Shown: positions 17,932 through 28,393, counted from the stretch's first letter. The stretch: 64,000 nt of DNA from CALMNV01 sp035688975 (GCF_035688975.1 NZ_DASSMH010000115.1:1-64000), one strand, 5' to 3'. Program-made: numbers and translations. The notes: a model not told the origin generated them from the letters alone.

Positions 17932-18762
17932 GTGAGCAGGTCGCGCGCACAGCGCTTGCCCCTGGCCTATCGAGCCGTGGCGTTCCTGCTGCGTCCGCTG
18001 CTCCTCCTCGTGACGAGGCGCGACTGGCGTGGCGTCGAAAGCCTGCCCGCGCAGGGCGGCTGCGTGGTCTCCCCGAACCACGTGTCGTATGCCGACCCCC
18101 TCGTCTTTGCGCACTTCCTCTACGACAGCGGCCGTCCGCCGTACTTCCTCGCCAAGGACAGCCTCTTCCGCATCCCGCTCGTCGGCGTGATCCTCAAGCG
18201 GGCCGGCCAGATTCCCGTCTACCGCAACACCGCCGGTGCGGCTGGGGCCTACCGCGCCGCCGTGGCCGCGGTCGGCGCCGGCAAGGCGGTGGCGATCTTC
18301 CCAGAGGGCACGATCACCCGGGACCCCGACCTGTGGCCCATGCGGGGCAAGACGGGCGCCGCCCGCGTGGCGCTCGAGACGCAGTGCCCGCTCATCCCAG
18401 TGGCCCAATGGGGAGCCCAGGACATCCTCGAGCCCTACGGCCGCCGGCTCCGGCTGCTGCCACGCAAGACGATCCGGATGTCCGCCGGCCCGGCCGTGGA
18501 CCTCAGCGACCTCTATGGCCTGCCCATCGACGCGCGGGTGCTGCGCATCGCGACGGACCGGCTCATGGACCGGATCACCGCCCAGCTGGCCGAGCTTCGC
18601 GGGGAACCGGCGCCTCCCGAGCGGTTCGACCCTTCGGCGCGTGGAGGCATCGAGGCCGCCGGGGTCGCCGACCCCGGTGAGATCCCGGACGTCGGTGAAA
18701 TCCCGGACGTCGGCGAACTCGCCGAACCGACAAGCCCGGACGCCGAGGACGAGCGCCCATGA
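17932..18762 (+). CDS. plsC: 1-acyl-sn-glycerol-3-phosphate acyltransferase
   Basis: Membrane-associated acyltransferase making phosphatidic acid. The catalytic H(X4)D motif is NHVSYAD (about residues 46-52) and the phosphate-binding motif is FPEGTITRDP (about 124). A hydrophobic N-terminal segment precedes the catalytic core. The 276-residue protein ends in an acidic, repetitive tail (GEIPDVGEIPDVGEL). The GTG has AGGAGG about 8 nt upstream. Its stop overlaps the gpsA start as ATGA, pairing acylation with glycerol-3-phosphate supply in one transcript. Confidence 0.92.
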   Translation: MSRSRAQRLPLAYRAVAFLLRPLLLLVTRRDWRGVESLPAQGGCVVSPNHVSYADPLVFAHFLYDSGRPPYFLAKDSLFRIPLVGVILKRAGQIPVYRNTAGAAGAYRAAVAAVGAGKAVAIFPEGTITRDPDLWPMRGKTGAARVALETQCPLIPVAQWGAQDILEPYGRRLRLLPRKTIRMSAGPAVDLSDLYGLPIDARVLRIATDRLMDRITAQLAELRGEPAPPERFDPSARGGIEAAGVADPGEIPDVGEIPDVGELAEPTSPDAEDERP

Positions 18763-19757
18763 CGAGAGTTGCCGTCATGGGGACGGGCAGCTGGGGCACG
18801 GCCTTCGCCTCGATCCTCGCCGACGCGGGGTGCACGGTGCGCATGTGGGCCCGGAGGCAGGAGGTGGCCGACCAGATCAACTCCGGACGCAACCTCGACT
18901 ACCTGCCAGACCTGGACCTGCCACCGGTCGTCACCGCCACCACGGATCCCGCGAGCGCGTGCGAGGGCAGCGACATCGTCGTCATCGCGGTGCCGTCACA
19001 GACGCTGCGCCCCAACCTCGCCGCGTGGGGTGGCGCCATCCCCCGCGACTCGGCGGTCGTGTCGCTGCTCAAGGGTGTCGAGCTCGGCACGACGAAGCGA
19101 ATGAGCGAGGTCATCGCCGAGGTGGGCGGCGTCGACCCGCACCGCATCGTCGTGGTGTCGGGCCCCAACCTCGCGAAGGAGATCGCCGCCCGCCAGCCCG
19201 CTGGCAGCGTCGTCGCGTGCGTCGACCCCCAGACCGCTGAACTGGTCGCCCTCGCGTGCGCGACGCCCTCCTTCCGCCCCTACACCGACACCGACGTGGT
19301 CGGCACGGAACTCTGCGGGGCCACGAAGAACGTCGTGGCGCTCGCCGTCGGCATGGCCGAGGGCCTCGGCTTCGGAGACAACACCAAGGCGACGATCATC
19401 ACCCGGGGGCTCGCCGAGACCACGCGCCTGGGCCTCGCGCTCGGCGCGGACCCGCGCACCTTCCTCGGCCTCGCGGGCGTCGGTGACCTCATCGCCACGT
19501 GCATGTCGCCGTTGTCGCGCAACCACTCCTTCGGGGTGCGCCTCGGATCCGGCATGGCGGTCCAGGACGTCGTCGCGACGACCAAGCAGACCGCCGAGGG
19601 GGTCAAGTCCTGTGAGTCGATCCTCCTCCTCGCCCAGCACCACGGCGTGGAGGTGCCGATCGTCGAGCAGGTCGTCGCGGTGGTCCGCGACGGGATGCCG
19701 GCGAGCGATGTGGCGGGCAAGCTCATGTCCCGCGACCTCAAGGCCGAGAAGCACTGA
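18759..19757 (+). CDS. gpsA: NAD(P)-dependent glycerol-3-phosphate dehydrogenase
   Basis: Makes sn-glycerol 3-phosphate from dihydroxyacetone phosphate for phospholipids. The Rossmann motif GTGSWGTAFA is at residues 6-15. GPNLAKEI (about 134) carries the catalytic-domain signature, and the conserved lysine is in CGATKNVVALA (about 190). Full length at 332 residues. Translationally coupled to plsC by ATGA. The 3' end overlaps the convergent PLP-lyase gene by 20 bp. Confidence 0.96.
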   Translation: MTRVAVMGTGSWGTAFASILADAGCTVRMWARRQEVADQINSGRNLDYLPDLDLPPVVTATTDPASACEGSDIVVIAVPSQTLRPNLAAWGGAIPRDSAVVSLLKGVELGTTKRMSEVIAEVGGVDPHRIVVVSGPNLAKEIAARQPAGSVVACVDPQTAELVALACATPSFRPYTDTDVVGTELCGATKNVVALAVGMAEGLGFGDNTKATIITRGLAETTRLGLALGADPRTFLGLAGVGDLIATCMSPLSRNHSFGVRLGSGMAVQDVVATTKQTAEGVKSCESILLLAQHHGVEVPIVEQVVAVVRDGMPASDVAGKLMSRDLKAEKH

Positions 19758-20850
19758 CCTCGCACAGCGCGCGGTCGAGGTCGCGCCAGAGGTCCTCGAC
19801 GTGCTCGATGCCCACGGACAGGCGCAGCAGGTTCTCCGGCACGCCGAGCGGCTCCGAGGGGTGGCGCCGCCGCCGCTCGAGCTGGGACTCGACCCCGCCG
19901 AGGCTCGTCGAGTGCAGCCACAGCGTGGTGGCGGCGCACACCCGCTCGGCAGCGGCGGCGTCACCCGCCACGTCGATCGCGAGCATGGCGCCGGACCCCG
20001 GGTAACGCACCCGCTCTACGAAGGCGTGGTCCGCGAGGCGACGCGCGAGCTCGGCAGCGCTCGCCGAGGCGCGCTCGAAACGCAGGGCGAGGGTCCGCAG
20101 GCCCCGCAGTGCCAGGTAGACCTCCAGAGGGCCGGCGATCGCCCCATGCAGGGTGCGGTGCAGCCGCAGCCGCTCGCCGATCGCCTGCCCCCGCGCGTCG
20201 GTGCCCACGACGGTCGCGCCGAGGACGACGTCAGAGTGCCCCGCGAGGTACTTCGTCACCGAGTGCACGACGACGTCGGCCCCCAGGGTGAGCGGGCGGC
20301 ACAGGAGCGGGGTGGGCAGCGTGTTGTCGACGACGCTCGGGACGCCGCGCTCGCGGGCGGCGCCGAGCACCACCGGCAGGTCGATGACGTCCATGAGCGG
20401 ATTCGTCGGCGACTCGAGCCAGACGAGGTCGGCCCGTGCGAGGTCGTCGAGGAAGCCGGCGGTGTCGGTGGCGTGCCGCCGCAGGACCGTGCCGCCCGAC
20501 GCCTCGAAGGCGGTGAGCAGGTCCCACGTGCCGTTGTAGGTCTGGTCCGGCGCGAGCACCGTGCCGGCGGGCGGGACGAGGGAGAGCGCCGCCGAGATGG
20601 CTCCCATCCCCGAGGCGTGCACCAGTGCCCGGCCACCCTCGAGCCCGCCGAGCACCTCCTCGAAGGCCGTCCACGTGGGGTTGCCCACGCGGGCGTAGTT
20701 GACCGGGCCGTCCGCGGCATACGTCGAGGTGAGCTCCACCGCCGGGTTGACCGAGGCACCCGGCTGCCGGGCGGGCCGGCCCGCGCCCACGAGGTAGCTG
20801 TCGACGTGCACGTCGGTCGGCGAGAGGTGCGGCCCGGGGTCGTCGCTCAC
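19738..20850 (-). CDS. trans-sulfuration PLP enzyme (cystathionine gamma-lyase/beta-lyase type)
   Basis: A 370-residue Cys/Met-metabolism PLP enzyme. YARVGNPTWTAFEEVLGGLE (about 52-71) is the N-terminal signature. LESPTNPLMDVIDL and the PLP lysine in HSVTKYLAGHSDV are the active-site blocks, and a C-terminal LRLSVGIEHVEDLWRDL closes the fold. Members cleave or form cystathionine or act on methionine or homocysteine; the exact reaction cannot be read from residues alone. Converges on gpsA, and its start is divergent from ddl. Confidence 0.87.
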   Translation of the reverse strand: MSDDPGPHLSPTDVHVDSYLVGAGRPARQPGASVNPAVELTSTYAADGPVNYARVGNPTWTAFEEVLGGLEGGRALVHASGMGAISAALSLVPPAGTVLAPDQTYNGTWDLLTAFEASGGTVLRRHATDTAGFLDDLARADLVWLESPTNPLMDVIDLPVVLGAARERGVPSVVDNTLPTPLLCRPLTLGADVVVHSVTKYLAGHSDVVLGATVVGTDARGQAIGERLRLHRTLHGAIAGPLEVYLALRGLRTLALRFERASASAAELARRLADHAFVERVRYPGSGAMLAIDVAGDAAAAERVCAATTLWLHSTSLGGVESQLERRRRHPSEPLGVPENLLRLSVGIEHVEDLWRDLDRALCEVSASRP

Positions 20851-20886
20851 CGCGCCAGCCTACGAGGGCGGGTCGGCGCGCCGGGA

Positions 20887-20892
20887 TAGAGT
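20887..20892 (+). promoter_or_regulatory. -10 hexamer TAGAGT, ddl
   Basis: TAGAGT precedes a GTG (20898) by 5 nt and the adjacent ATG (20901) by 8 nt, with no ribosome site. A transcript would start at or next to the ATG. Confidence 0.55.
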
Positions 20893-20900
20893 CCCCCGTG

Positions 20901-22024
<1,124 letters not shown>

Positions 22025-22028
<4 letters not shown>

Positions 22029-22471
22029 AGGCAGTGTCGGCTCGTGGCCGGCAGCCTCCGGGCGGCTTGGCTGAAGGCCGGCAGGAGCAGCGGGGCAGGG
22101 CCGTAGGCCGCAGGCACGAGCACCTCGAGCGCCGGGTCGCGGCCATACGTCGTGGCTGCGGAGCCGTCGCTGAGCGCGCGGACGACCCAGTCCACGCCGT
22201 CGACGGTGACGCAGGGGTCCGAGGTCGGCCCCAGGGGCGCGAGGCCGCACCGCGCGACGATGGCCGGGTCACCCCACGCGGCCACCGCGGCGGAGGCCGG
22301 GGTGGTCTCCACCCGCCCCCGGCCGCCGACGGCCGCGGGCCACGCCGGCGCCCGGCATACGGGCACGTCCGCCCCGGAGGGGACGGCGACCTCGACCGCG
22401 CGCGAGCACGCCGACGTCACCGCGAGCGCGAGGGCCGCCGCGACGAGGGGCCGCCAGGAGGCCGTGCTCAG
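22025..22471 (-). CDS. DUF3515 lipoprotein, probable CTG start
   Basis: A 148-residue secreted protein of the actinobacterial DUF3515 family. A signal sequence (LVAAALALAVTSAC) with lipobox cysteine and a C-terminal domain with two cysteines (VARCGLAP, DPCVTVDGVDWVV) fit the family; its function is unknown. No ATG, GTG or TTG lies in frame before the signal peptide. The best start is a CTG that overlaps the upstream stop as CTGA, placing the gene directly behind the Lrp-type gene on one message. The stop codons of this gene and ddl overlap. Confidence 0.75.
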
Positions 22472-22701
22472 ACGTGGACGATCGTGCAGGTGAGGGTCCG
22501 GGTGATGCCGGGCACTTCCTGCAGCTTGGCGATGACGAGGCGGCCCAGGTCGTCGACGTTGGCGGCCTCCACTCGCGCGATGACGTCGTAGGGTCCGGTC
22601 ACGTCCTCGGCCAGGGTCACCCCCTCGATGCCGGCGATCTGCTCCGCCACGCTGGCGGCCTTGCCGACCTCGGTCTGGATCAGGATGTAGGCCTGGACCA
22701 C
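22468..22701 (-). CDS. stand-alone Lrp/AsnC ligand-binding (RAM) domain protein
   Basis: A 77-residue protein consisting only of the Lrp C-terminal alpha/beta sandwich: QAYILIQTEVGK, then the conserved GPYDVIARVEA and GRLVIAKLQEVPGITRTLTC. No helix-turn-helix is present, so it is not a DNA-binding regulator by itself. Such proteins oligomerise and bind amino acids and may modulate full-length Lrp proteins. The GTG start has GAGGTGA upstream. Next to thiL, ddl and DUF3515, a common actinobacterial order. Confidence 0.9.
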   Translation of the reverse strand: MVQAYILIQTEVGKAASVAEQIAGIEGVTLAEDVTGPYDVIARVEAANVDDLGRLVIAKLQEVPGITRTLTCTIVHV

Positions 22702-22831
22702 GGGTCACCTCATTGTCTCGACGGGGGGTGTCGTCTGCTTGGGGCTCCGGCCGGGGTGTTGGCCCGGCCGTGCCTGACGCTACCGTGCGTCGGGACGTTC
22801 CGTCCCCCGAGCCCTGATGGAGGTGCCCGCC

Positions 22832-23830
22832 GTGCAGCTGCGGCCCGGTCCGCCGCTGACCGGCGGAGTCCCGTTGTGGGAGCTGGACGAGGAGGAGATC
22901 CTCGCCCGCGTCCTGCCCCTCCTGCCCGGCAGCGCGGGCCTGGTCGTCCCCCCGGGCGACGACGCGGCCGTCGTGCGCACCGCGGACCGCACCATCGCCA
23001 CCACCGACACCGTCGTGCTCGGCCGCGACTGGCTCGACGAGTGGTCCTCCGGGGCCGACGTCGGGCACAAGGTGGTCACCCAGAACCTCGCCGACGTCGC
23101 GGCCATGGGAGGGCGCCCCACGGGCGTCCTGCTCACCCTCGTGGCCGACCCCGCCATCGGGCTCGACTGGGTCCTGGACCATGCGCGAGGGGTGGCGCAG
23201 GCCTGCCGCGCCGCGGACGTGGGAGTGCTGGGCGGCGACCTGTCCTCGGCCCCGGCGGGTGTCGTCATGGTCTCGGTGACGGCGCTGGGGCGTCTCGCGG
23301 GCGAGCCGGTGCTGCGCTCGGGTGCCCACCCCGGCGACGTCGTCGCGGTCCGCGGCTCGCTCGGCCTGGCGGCGGCAGGCCTGCGGCTGCTGCAGGCGGG
23401 CACGCCCGAGCTGCACCCGGAGGCCGTCGCGCGGCAGCGGCGCCCGCACGCCCCCCTGGCCGCCGGCCCGGAGGCGGCCGAGGCCGGCGCCAGCGCCATG
23501 CTCGACATCTCCGACGGGCTGCTGCGCGACGGGGGCCGCCTCGCGCGGGCGAGCGGGGTCGTCCTCGACCTCGACCCGACAGCGATCGCGGCAGACGTCG
23601 ACGCCCTCGTGCCGGCGCTTGGCCCCTCCGCCGCGCGCGCGTGCGTCCTGGGCGGTGGGGAGGAGCACTCCCTCCTCGCCACCTTTCCGGGTCGTATGCC
23701 GGGGGGCTGGCGCCGCATCGGCGTCGTCCGTGCGGCGGGGGCAGGACAGACGCCGGGCGTCCTCCTCGGCGGCCGGCCTCAGCAGAGCAGCGGGTGGGAC
23801 CATTTCCGCCCCGCCCCCGGGGGCGGATGA
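22832..23830 (+). CDS. thiL: thiamine-monophosphate kinase
   Basis: Final step of thiamine pyrophosphate synthesis, an ATP-dependent kinase of the AIR-synthase/PurM fold. PPGDDAAVV near the N-terminus (Mg-ATP), NLADVAAMGGRP and MLDISDGLLRDGGRLA are the family blocks, and the C-terminal SGWDHF is a ThiL hallmark. The GTG at 22832 was chosen because GGAGGTG lies 6 nt upstream; an ATG five codons earlier overlaps that site. It gives 332 residues. No thiamine riboswitch is seen upstream. Confidence 0.94.
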   Translation: MQLRPGPPLTGGVPLWELDEEEILARVLPLLPGSAGLVVPPGDDAAVVRTADRTIATTDTVVLGRDWLDEWSSGADVGHKVVTQNLADVAAMGGRPTGVLLTLVADPAIGLDWVLDHARGVAQACRAADVGVLGGDLSSAPAGVVMVSVTALGRLAGEPVLRSGAHPGDVVAVRGSLGLAAAGLRLLQAGTPELHPEAVARQRRPHAPLAAGPEAAEAGASAMLDISDGLLRDGGRLARASGVVLDLDPTAIAADVDALVPALGPSAARACVLGGGEEHSLLATFPGRMPGGWRRIGVVRAAGAGQTPGVLLGGRPQQSSGWDHFRPAPGGG

Positions 23831-23887
23831 CCCGCGCGGCTCCGCCGGCGGCGGCACGCCCCGGCAGGACAGCCGGGCGGCATACGC

Positions 23888-23918
23888 CGAAGGCCGGCCC
23901 CGACGGGACCGGCCTTCG
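23888..23918. terminator. bidirectional terminator between thiL and rpmB
   Basis: Perfect 10-bp inverted repeat CGAAGGCCGG / CCGGCCTTCG with an 11-nt loop, located between the two convergent stop codons. Confidence 0.75.
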
Positions 23919-23939
23919 AAGGGTGTCGCGTGGAGCGGG

Positions 23940-24128
23940 TCAGCGGGCGACCTTGCCGGCCTTGAGGCACGAGGTGCACACGTTGACGCGCTTGGGGGTC
24001 ACCCCGCCGACGAGGGTGCGAACGCGCTGGATGTTGGGGTTCCAGCGGCGCTTCGTGCGGCGGTGCGAGTGCGAGATGTTGTGACCGAAGCTCGGTCCCT
24101 TGCCGCAGACGTCGCAGTTGGCAGCCAC
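23940..24128 (-). CDS. rpmB: 50S ribosomal protein L28 (zinc-binding form)
   Basis: A 62-residue L28. AANCDVCGKGPSFGHNISHS at the start and HRRTKRRWNPNIQ are typical. CxxC pairs at CDVC and CTSC indicate the zinc-containing paralogue rather than the zinc-free stress form. The GTG start has AGGAGA 8 nt upstream. A single-gene unit, convergent with thiL. Confidence 0.97.
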   Translation of the reverse strand: MAANCDVCGKGPSFGHNISHSHRRTKRRWNPNIQRVRTLVGGVTPKRVNVCTSCLKAGKVAR

Positions 24129-24320
24129 AGGGGTTCTCCTGGAAAACTCGGGAATGAGAAAGAGTGCTGGCGCCCCGCCCACGCGGCACCACGGCATGGG
24201 CCAGCCGCCGCCAGAAGAGGGGAACCGGGTCAGCGTAGCCGACGAGCGCCGGGAACGACAAAACGGCGCGGCGCTCGACGACGGGCAGCGTCGGATGCCA
24301 CACGGGTGTCGGGGTCGGAG

Positions 24321-24368
24321 TCGGTGCCGCTGTCGGTGCCGCTGTCGGTGCCGCTGTCGGTGCCGCTG
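24321..24368. repeat. four exact copies of a 12-bp tandem repeat
   Basis: TCGGTGCCGCTG is repeated four times without change in the intergenic gap between rpmB and the DhaL-like gene, ending 15 bp before the -10 hexamer of the latter. A degenerate fifth unit precedes it. Confidence 0.9.
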
Positions 24369-24415
24369 TGGGCGCCAGGCGTTAGCCTGCGGAAACGATG
24401 TCAGGAGGGACGCCG

Positions 24416-26152
24416 ATGTCAGGCCCGGTGCCGAGCCCGGAGGACGTGCTCACGGTCCTCGACGTCCCGGCCGTGCGACGGCTCGCCGTCCTCGTGAGGT
24501 CGGCCCTCGCCGCACGCCGCGCCGAGATCGACGCCCTCAACGTCTTCCCCGTGCCCGACGGCGACACCGGCACGAACCTCTACCTCACCGTCGACGGCGC
24601 GGTCGAGCGCGCCCTCGCCGCCGAGGCCGAGGGCGCGGCGGGTGCGCTGAGCGCGGCGGACCAGCTGTCCGGGTTCGCCGCCAGCCTGCTGTGGACTGCC
24701 CGCGGCAACTCGGGTGTCATCCTCAGCCAGTTCGTGCGGGGACTGGCTGAGGGGTGCGGCGGGGCGTCGACCGTCGACGCGGCAGTGCTGGCGCGCGGGC
24801 TGCAACGCGCCGACGCGCGGGCCTGGGAGGGAGTGAGCGAGCCGAAGGAAGGCACCATCCTGTCGGTCTCGCGCGCCGCCGCGGAAGCTGCCGTCGCGCA
24901 CGTCGACGAGGGACTGTATGCCGTGTCCGCGGCGGCGCTCGACGCCGCCCGTGACGCGCTCGCGCGCACCCCGGAGCAGCTGGCGGTCCTCGCCCGGGCC
25001 GGAGTCGTCGACGCCGGCGGGGCCGGCCTCGTCGTCGTCTTCGAGTGCCTCGAGCGGCTCTGCGCCGGCGACGACGCGCAGGCCGTCCTCCGGCTGCGCC
25101 TCCCCGGCCGGCGCCCCCACTTCCCCGTGCCCGTGGGCGCCCGGCCGATGACCGCCCGGCCGGCCCCCGCGGCCGAGGACGCGGCCGACGACGCGACTGG
25201 TGCGGCGCGGCCCGGCCCGGAGTACGAGGTCATGTACCTGCTCGCCGACTCCACCGACGAGGCCGTCCAGGCGCTGCGCGCCCGCCTGGTCGCGCTCGGT
25301 GACTCCGTGCTCGTGGTCGGTGGCGACGGGTTGTGGAACGTCCACGCCCACGTCGACGACCCGGGTGCCGCGGTCGAGGCGGGCGTCGAGGCCGGGCGGC
25401 CGCACCGGATCCGCATCACGACCCTGCTCGGCGACGGTGACCACCCCCCGGCGTCGGCCCCGCGCCCTGCGGCACCGGTCAGCACGTCAGGGGTCGTCGC
25501 CTGCGCCGCCGGGGCAGGTCTCGCCGACGTCTTCCGCGAGGCCGGTGCGGTCGTCGTGCCCTCGGGGCCCCGACGCCGGGCGTCCACCGGCCAGCTCATC
25601 GCCGCCATCCGTGAGCAGCATGCCTCGGGGGTCTCCGGGGTCGTCGTCCTGCCCAACGACGACGACACCGCGTTGTCGGCGGCCGCCGCCGCGCGCGCGG
25701 TGGCCGACGAGGGCATCGAGGCGCACGTCGTGCGAGCGCGCACCGCCGTGCAGGGCATCGCCGCCATCGCCGTGTTCGACCCGTGCAGCCCGGTGGCGGC
25801 CAACGTGCTCGCCATGCAGTCCGCGGCCTCCGCGACCCGGCACGGCGCCGTGACGGTGGCCGACCGTAGGGCCATGACAAGCGGCGGGCCGTGCGCCCCC
25901 GGCGACGCCCTCGGCATCGTCGACGGCGACATCGTGCTCGTCGGCTCCGACCAGGAGGCGGTCGCGGTCGAGGTCGTGTCACGGCTGCTGTCGAGCGGGG
26001 GAGAGCTGCTCACCGTGCTCCGAGGCGAGGACGCGACCGACGCGCTGCTCGACGCCATCGCCCGTGCCGCGCGCCGGCAGCGCCCGGACCTCGAGGTGGC
26101 GCGCATCGACGGCGGGCAGACCGTGTACCCGGTGCTGCTCGGGGTCGAGTGA
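24416..26152 (+). CDS. DhaL/DAK-domain protein, FakA-like kinase
   Basis: A 578-residue protein. The N-terminal DhaL-type kinase domain (residues 1-200) carries NVFPVPDGDTGTN with the metal-binding aspartates and ARGNSGVILSQF. A middle domain (265-320) and a C-terminal DAK-phosphatase-like domain (VVVLPNDDDTALSAA) follow. This is the FakA architecture, in which FakA phosphorylates fatty acids held by a separate FakB/DegV protein; no FakB gene is nearby. ATG 24416 has GGAGGG 6 nt upstream; ATG 24398, 9 nt after TAGCCT, could be a leaderless alternative. recG follows after 11 bp. Confidence 0.86.
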   Translation: MSGPVPSPEDVLTVLDVPAVRRLAVLVRSALAARRAEIDALNVFPVPDGDTGTNLYLTVDGAVERALAAEAEGAAGALSAADQLSGFAASLLWTARGNSGVILSQFVRGLAEGCGGASTVDAAVLARGLQRADARAWEGVSEPKEGTILSVSRAAAEAAVAHVDEGLYAVSAAALDAARDALARTPEQLAVLARAGVVDAGGAGLVVVFECLERLCAGDDAQAVLRLRLPGRRPHFPVPVGARPMTARPAPAAEDAADDATGAARPGPEYEVMYLLADSTDEAVQALRARLVALGDSVLVVGGDGLWNVHAHVDDPGAAVEAGVEAGRPHRIRITTLLGDGDHPPASAPRPAAPVSTSGVVACAAGAGLADVFREAGAVVVPSGPRRRASTGQLIAAIREQHASGVSGVVVLPNDDDTALSAAAAARAVADEGIEAHVVRARTAVQGIAAIAVFDPCSPVAANVLAMQSAASATRHGAVTVADRRAMTSGGPCAPGDALGIVDGDIVLVGSDQEAVAVEVVSRLLSSGGELLTVLRGEDATDALLDAIARAARRQRPDLEVARIDGGQTVYPVLLGVE

Positions 26153-26163
26153 GGAGGCCGGGC

Positions 26164-28392
26164 GTGCTCACCGAGGACTCACCGCTCGTCAAGATCGCCG
26201 GCAAGGCGGCCGCCCCGGCGCTCGAGAAGAACAAGGGCCTGCGCACCGTGGGCGACCTGCTCGACTTCGTGCCACGGCGCTACCTGCCGCCTGCCGAGCT
26301 GACCGACCTGGCCCAGCTGCGAGAGGGCGAGGAGGTCATGGTCATCGCCCGGGTGGCGCGCGCCACGACCCGGCCCATGCAGCGGCGCAAGGGCCAGATG
26401 CTCAACGTCGTGCTGACCGACGGCCGCGCGGAGCTCGACGTGACCTTCTTCAGCTCCTATGCCCATCGGGCGAAGCTCGTGCCCGGGGTGACCGGCTTCT
26501 TTGCCGGCACCGTGGGGCGCTACCGCCAGCGGTGGCAGCTGACCCACCCCGACTACGAGCTGTTCGCCGACGACGACGACCTCAGCCGGGTGGAGGACTA
26601 CCGCAGCCGCCGGATCCCGGTCTACTCCGCGACCGGCAAGATCTACTCCTTCAAGATCCGGCGCATGGTCGACCAGGCCCTCGACTCACTGGACTCGGTG
26701 CGCGAGCCGGTGCCCGAGGAGATCCGCCGGAGCCGCGGGCTGCTCGATCGGACCCGGGCTCTCGAGCTCGTCCACCGCCCGAGGGTCGACGAGGACCCCG
26801 AGGTCGGCCTCGACCGACTGCGCTACGACGAGGCGCTCGTGCTGCAGACCATCCTCGCCCAGCGGCGCCGGGCCGCCGAGGCGGTGCCGACCACGCCCCG
26901 CCTGCCGCGCACCGGGGGCCTGCTCGCCGCCTTCGACGCGCGGTTGCCGTTCGAGCTCACCGAGGGCCAGCGGGCCGTCGGCGAGGTGCTCACCCGCGAG
27001 CTGGCGCTCTCCCGGCCCATGCACCGCCTGCTGCAGGGCGAGGTGGGCTCGGGCAAGACCGTCGTCGCGCTCCGGGCCATGCTCGCGGCCATCGACGCCG
27101 GCGGGCAGGCGGCGCTCCTCGCCCCCACGGAGGTGCTCGCGGCCCAGCACCACCGTTCCATCACGACGCTGCTCGGCGACCTCGCCGAGGGCGGGATGCT
27201 GGGCGGGAGCGACATCGGCACCAAGGTCGCCCTGCTCACCGGCAGCCAAGGGGCGTCGAGCCGGAAGCGCGCCCTGCTCGACGCGGCCTCCGGCGAGGCC
27301 GGCATCGTCGTCGGCACGCACGCCCTCATCCAGAGGCACGTGCAGTTCGCCGATCTCGCGCTCGTCGTCGTGGACGAGCAGCACCGCTTCGGCGTCGAGC
27401 AGCGCGACGCCCTGCGGGAGAAGAACGCCCGCCCGCCCCACCTGCTCGTCATGACGGCGACCCCCATCCCGCGCACCGTCGCGATGACCGTCTTCGGCGA
27501 CATGGAGACGTCCACGCTGTCTGAGCTGCCCCGTGGCCGTTCGCCCGTCACGACGCACGTCGTCGAGGCCGACAAGCCGGCCTGGGTCGCGCGCACGTGG
27601 CAGCGCGTGGCCGAGGAGGTCGCCGACGGTCGCCAGGCCTACGTCGTCTGCCCGCGCATCGGGGACCCGGGCGGGGCGGCTGAGGGTGCGGCGGAGGGTG
27701 CGGCGGCTGCCGACTCGAGCGACGAGGAGGCCCTCGACTGGGACGTGCCCGACGACGAGAGCGTCGCGGGCCTGGAGCTCACCGGCGTGCACGACATGCT
27801 CGCCGAGCTCCGGGCCAAGCCCGAGCTCGACGGCGTGCGCCTCGGGCTGCTGCACGGACGGCTGGACGCCGACACCCGGGAGCAGACGATGCGCGCCTTC
27901 CACGCGCGTGAGATCGACGTGCTCGTGGCGACGACGGTCATCGAGGTCGGCGTCGACGTGCCCAACGCCACCGTCATGGTCGTCGTCGACGCCGACCGGT
28001 TCGGCATCTCGCAGCTGCACCAGCTGCGCGGTCGCGTCGGTCGGGGCACCGCCCCCGGCCTGTGCCTGCTGCTGACCCGGGCGGCCGGTGGGCCCGCTGC
28101 AGAGCGGCTCGCCCGGGTGGCCGAGACGAGCGACGGTTTCGAGCTCGCTCGGGCGGACCTGCTCTTCCGCAAGGAGGGGGACATCCTCGGCGCCCGTCAG
28201 AGCGGGCGGGCGTCCTCGATCCGCCACCTGCGCCTCGGGCGCGCCCGCGACGAGCAGATCATCGCCGACGCCCGGGAGGACGCCTTCCGGATCGTCGCCG
28301 AGGACCCGGAGCTGCGCCGTCACCCGGCCCTCGCGGCGGCGGTCGCCATGCGGCTCGACGAGGAGCAGGCCGCCTACCTCGAGAAGGGCTGA
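26164..28392 (+). CDS. recG: ATP-dependent DNA helicase RecG
   Basis: Branch-migration and fork-regression helicase of 742 residues. An N-terminal wedge/OB region (to about 270) is followed by helicase motifs: Walker A GEVGSGKT, the DEQHRFGVEQR box and TATPIPRTVAMT. The second RecA domain contains LLHGRLDADTRE, TTVIEVGVDVPNA and QLRGRVGRG. An acidic/alanine insertion (GGAAEGAAEGAAAADSSDEE) sits between the two domains and looks like a surface loop. GTG with GGAGG upstream; the 11-bp gap to the previous gene and 1 bp to rsmD suggest an operon. Confidence 0.96.
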   Translation: MLTEDSPLVKIAGKAAAPALEKNKGLRTVGDLLDFVPRRYLPPAELTDLAQLREGEEVMVIARVARATTRPMQRRKGQMLNVVLTDGRAELDVTFFSSYAHRAKLVPGVTGFFAGTVGRYRQRWQLTHPDYELFADDDDLSRVEDYRSRRIPVYSATGKIYSFKIRRMVDQALDSLDSVREPVPEEIRRSRGLLDRTRALELVHRPRVDEDPEVGLDRLRYDEALVLQTILAQRRRAAEAVPTTPRLPRTGGLLAAFDARLPFELTEGQRAVGEVLTRELALSRPMHRLLQGEVGSGKTVVALRAMLAAIDAGGQAALLAPTEVLAAQHHRSITTLLGDLAEGGMLGGSDIGTKVALLTGSQGASSRKRALLDAASGEAGIVVGTHALIQRHVQFADLALVVVDEQHRFGVEQRDALREKNARPPHLLVMTATPIPRTVAMTVFGDMETSTLSELPRGRSPVTTHVVEADKPAWVARTWQRVAEEVADGRQAYVVCPRIGDPGGAAEGAAEGAAAADSSDEEALDWDVPDDESVAGLELTGVHDMLAELRAKPELDGVRLGLLHGRLDADTREQTMRAFHAREIDVLVATTVIEVGVDVPNATVMVVVDADRFGISQLHQLRGRVGRGTAPGLCLLLTRAAGGPAAERLARVAETSDGFELARADLLFRKEGDILGARQSGRASSIRHLRLGRARDEQIIADAREDAFRIVAEDPELRRHPALAAAVAMRLDEEQAAYLEKG

Positions 28393-28393
28393 C

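Noticed and set aside
22702..22831. Possible thiamine (TPP) riboswitch before thiL
   Set aside because: The 130-bp gap lacks the conserved CTGAGA and ACCTGA elements of that riboswitch.
24100..24750. Plus-strand frame with SVPL repeats upstream of the FakA-like gene
   Set aside because: The peptide is the translation of the 12-bp tandem repeat and the frame overlaps the real gene in another phase.
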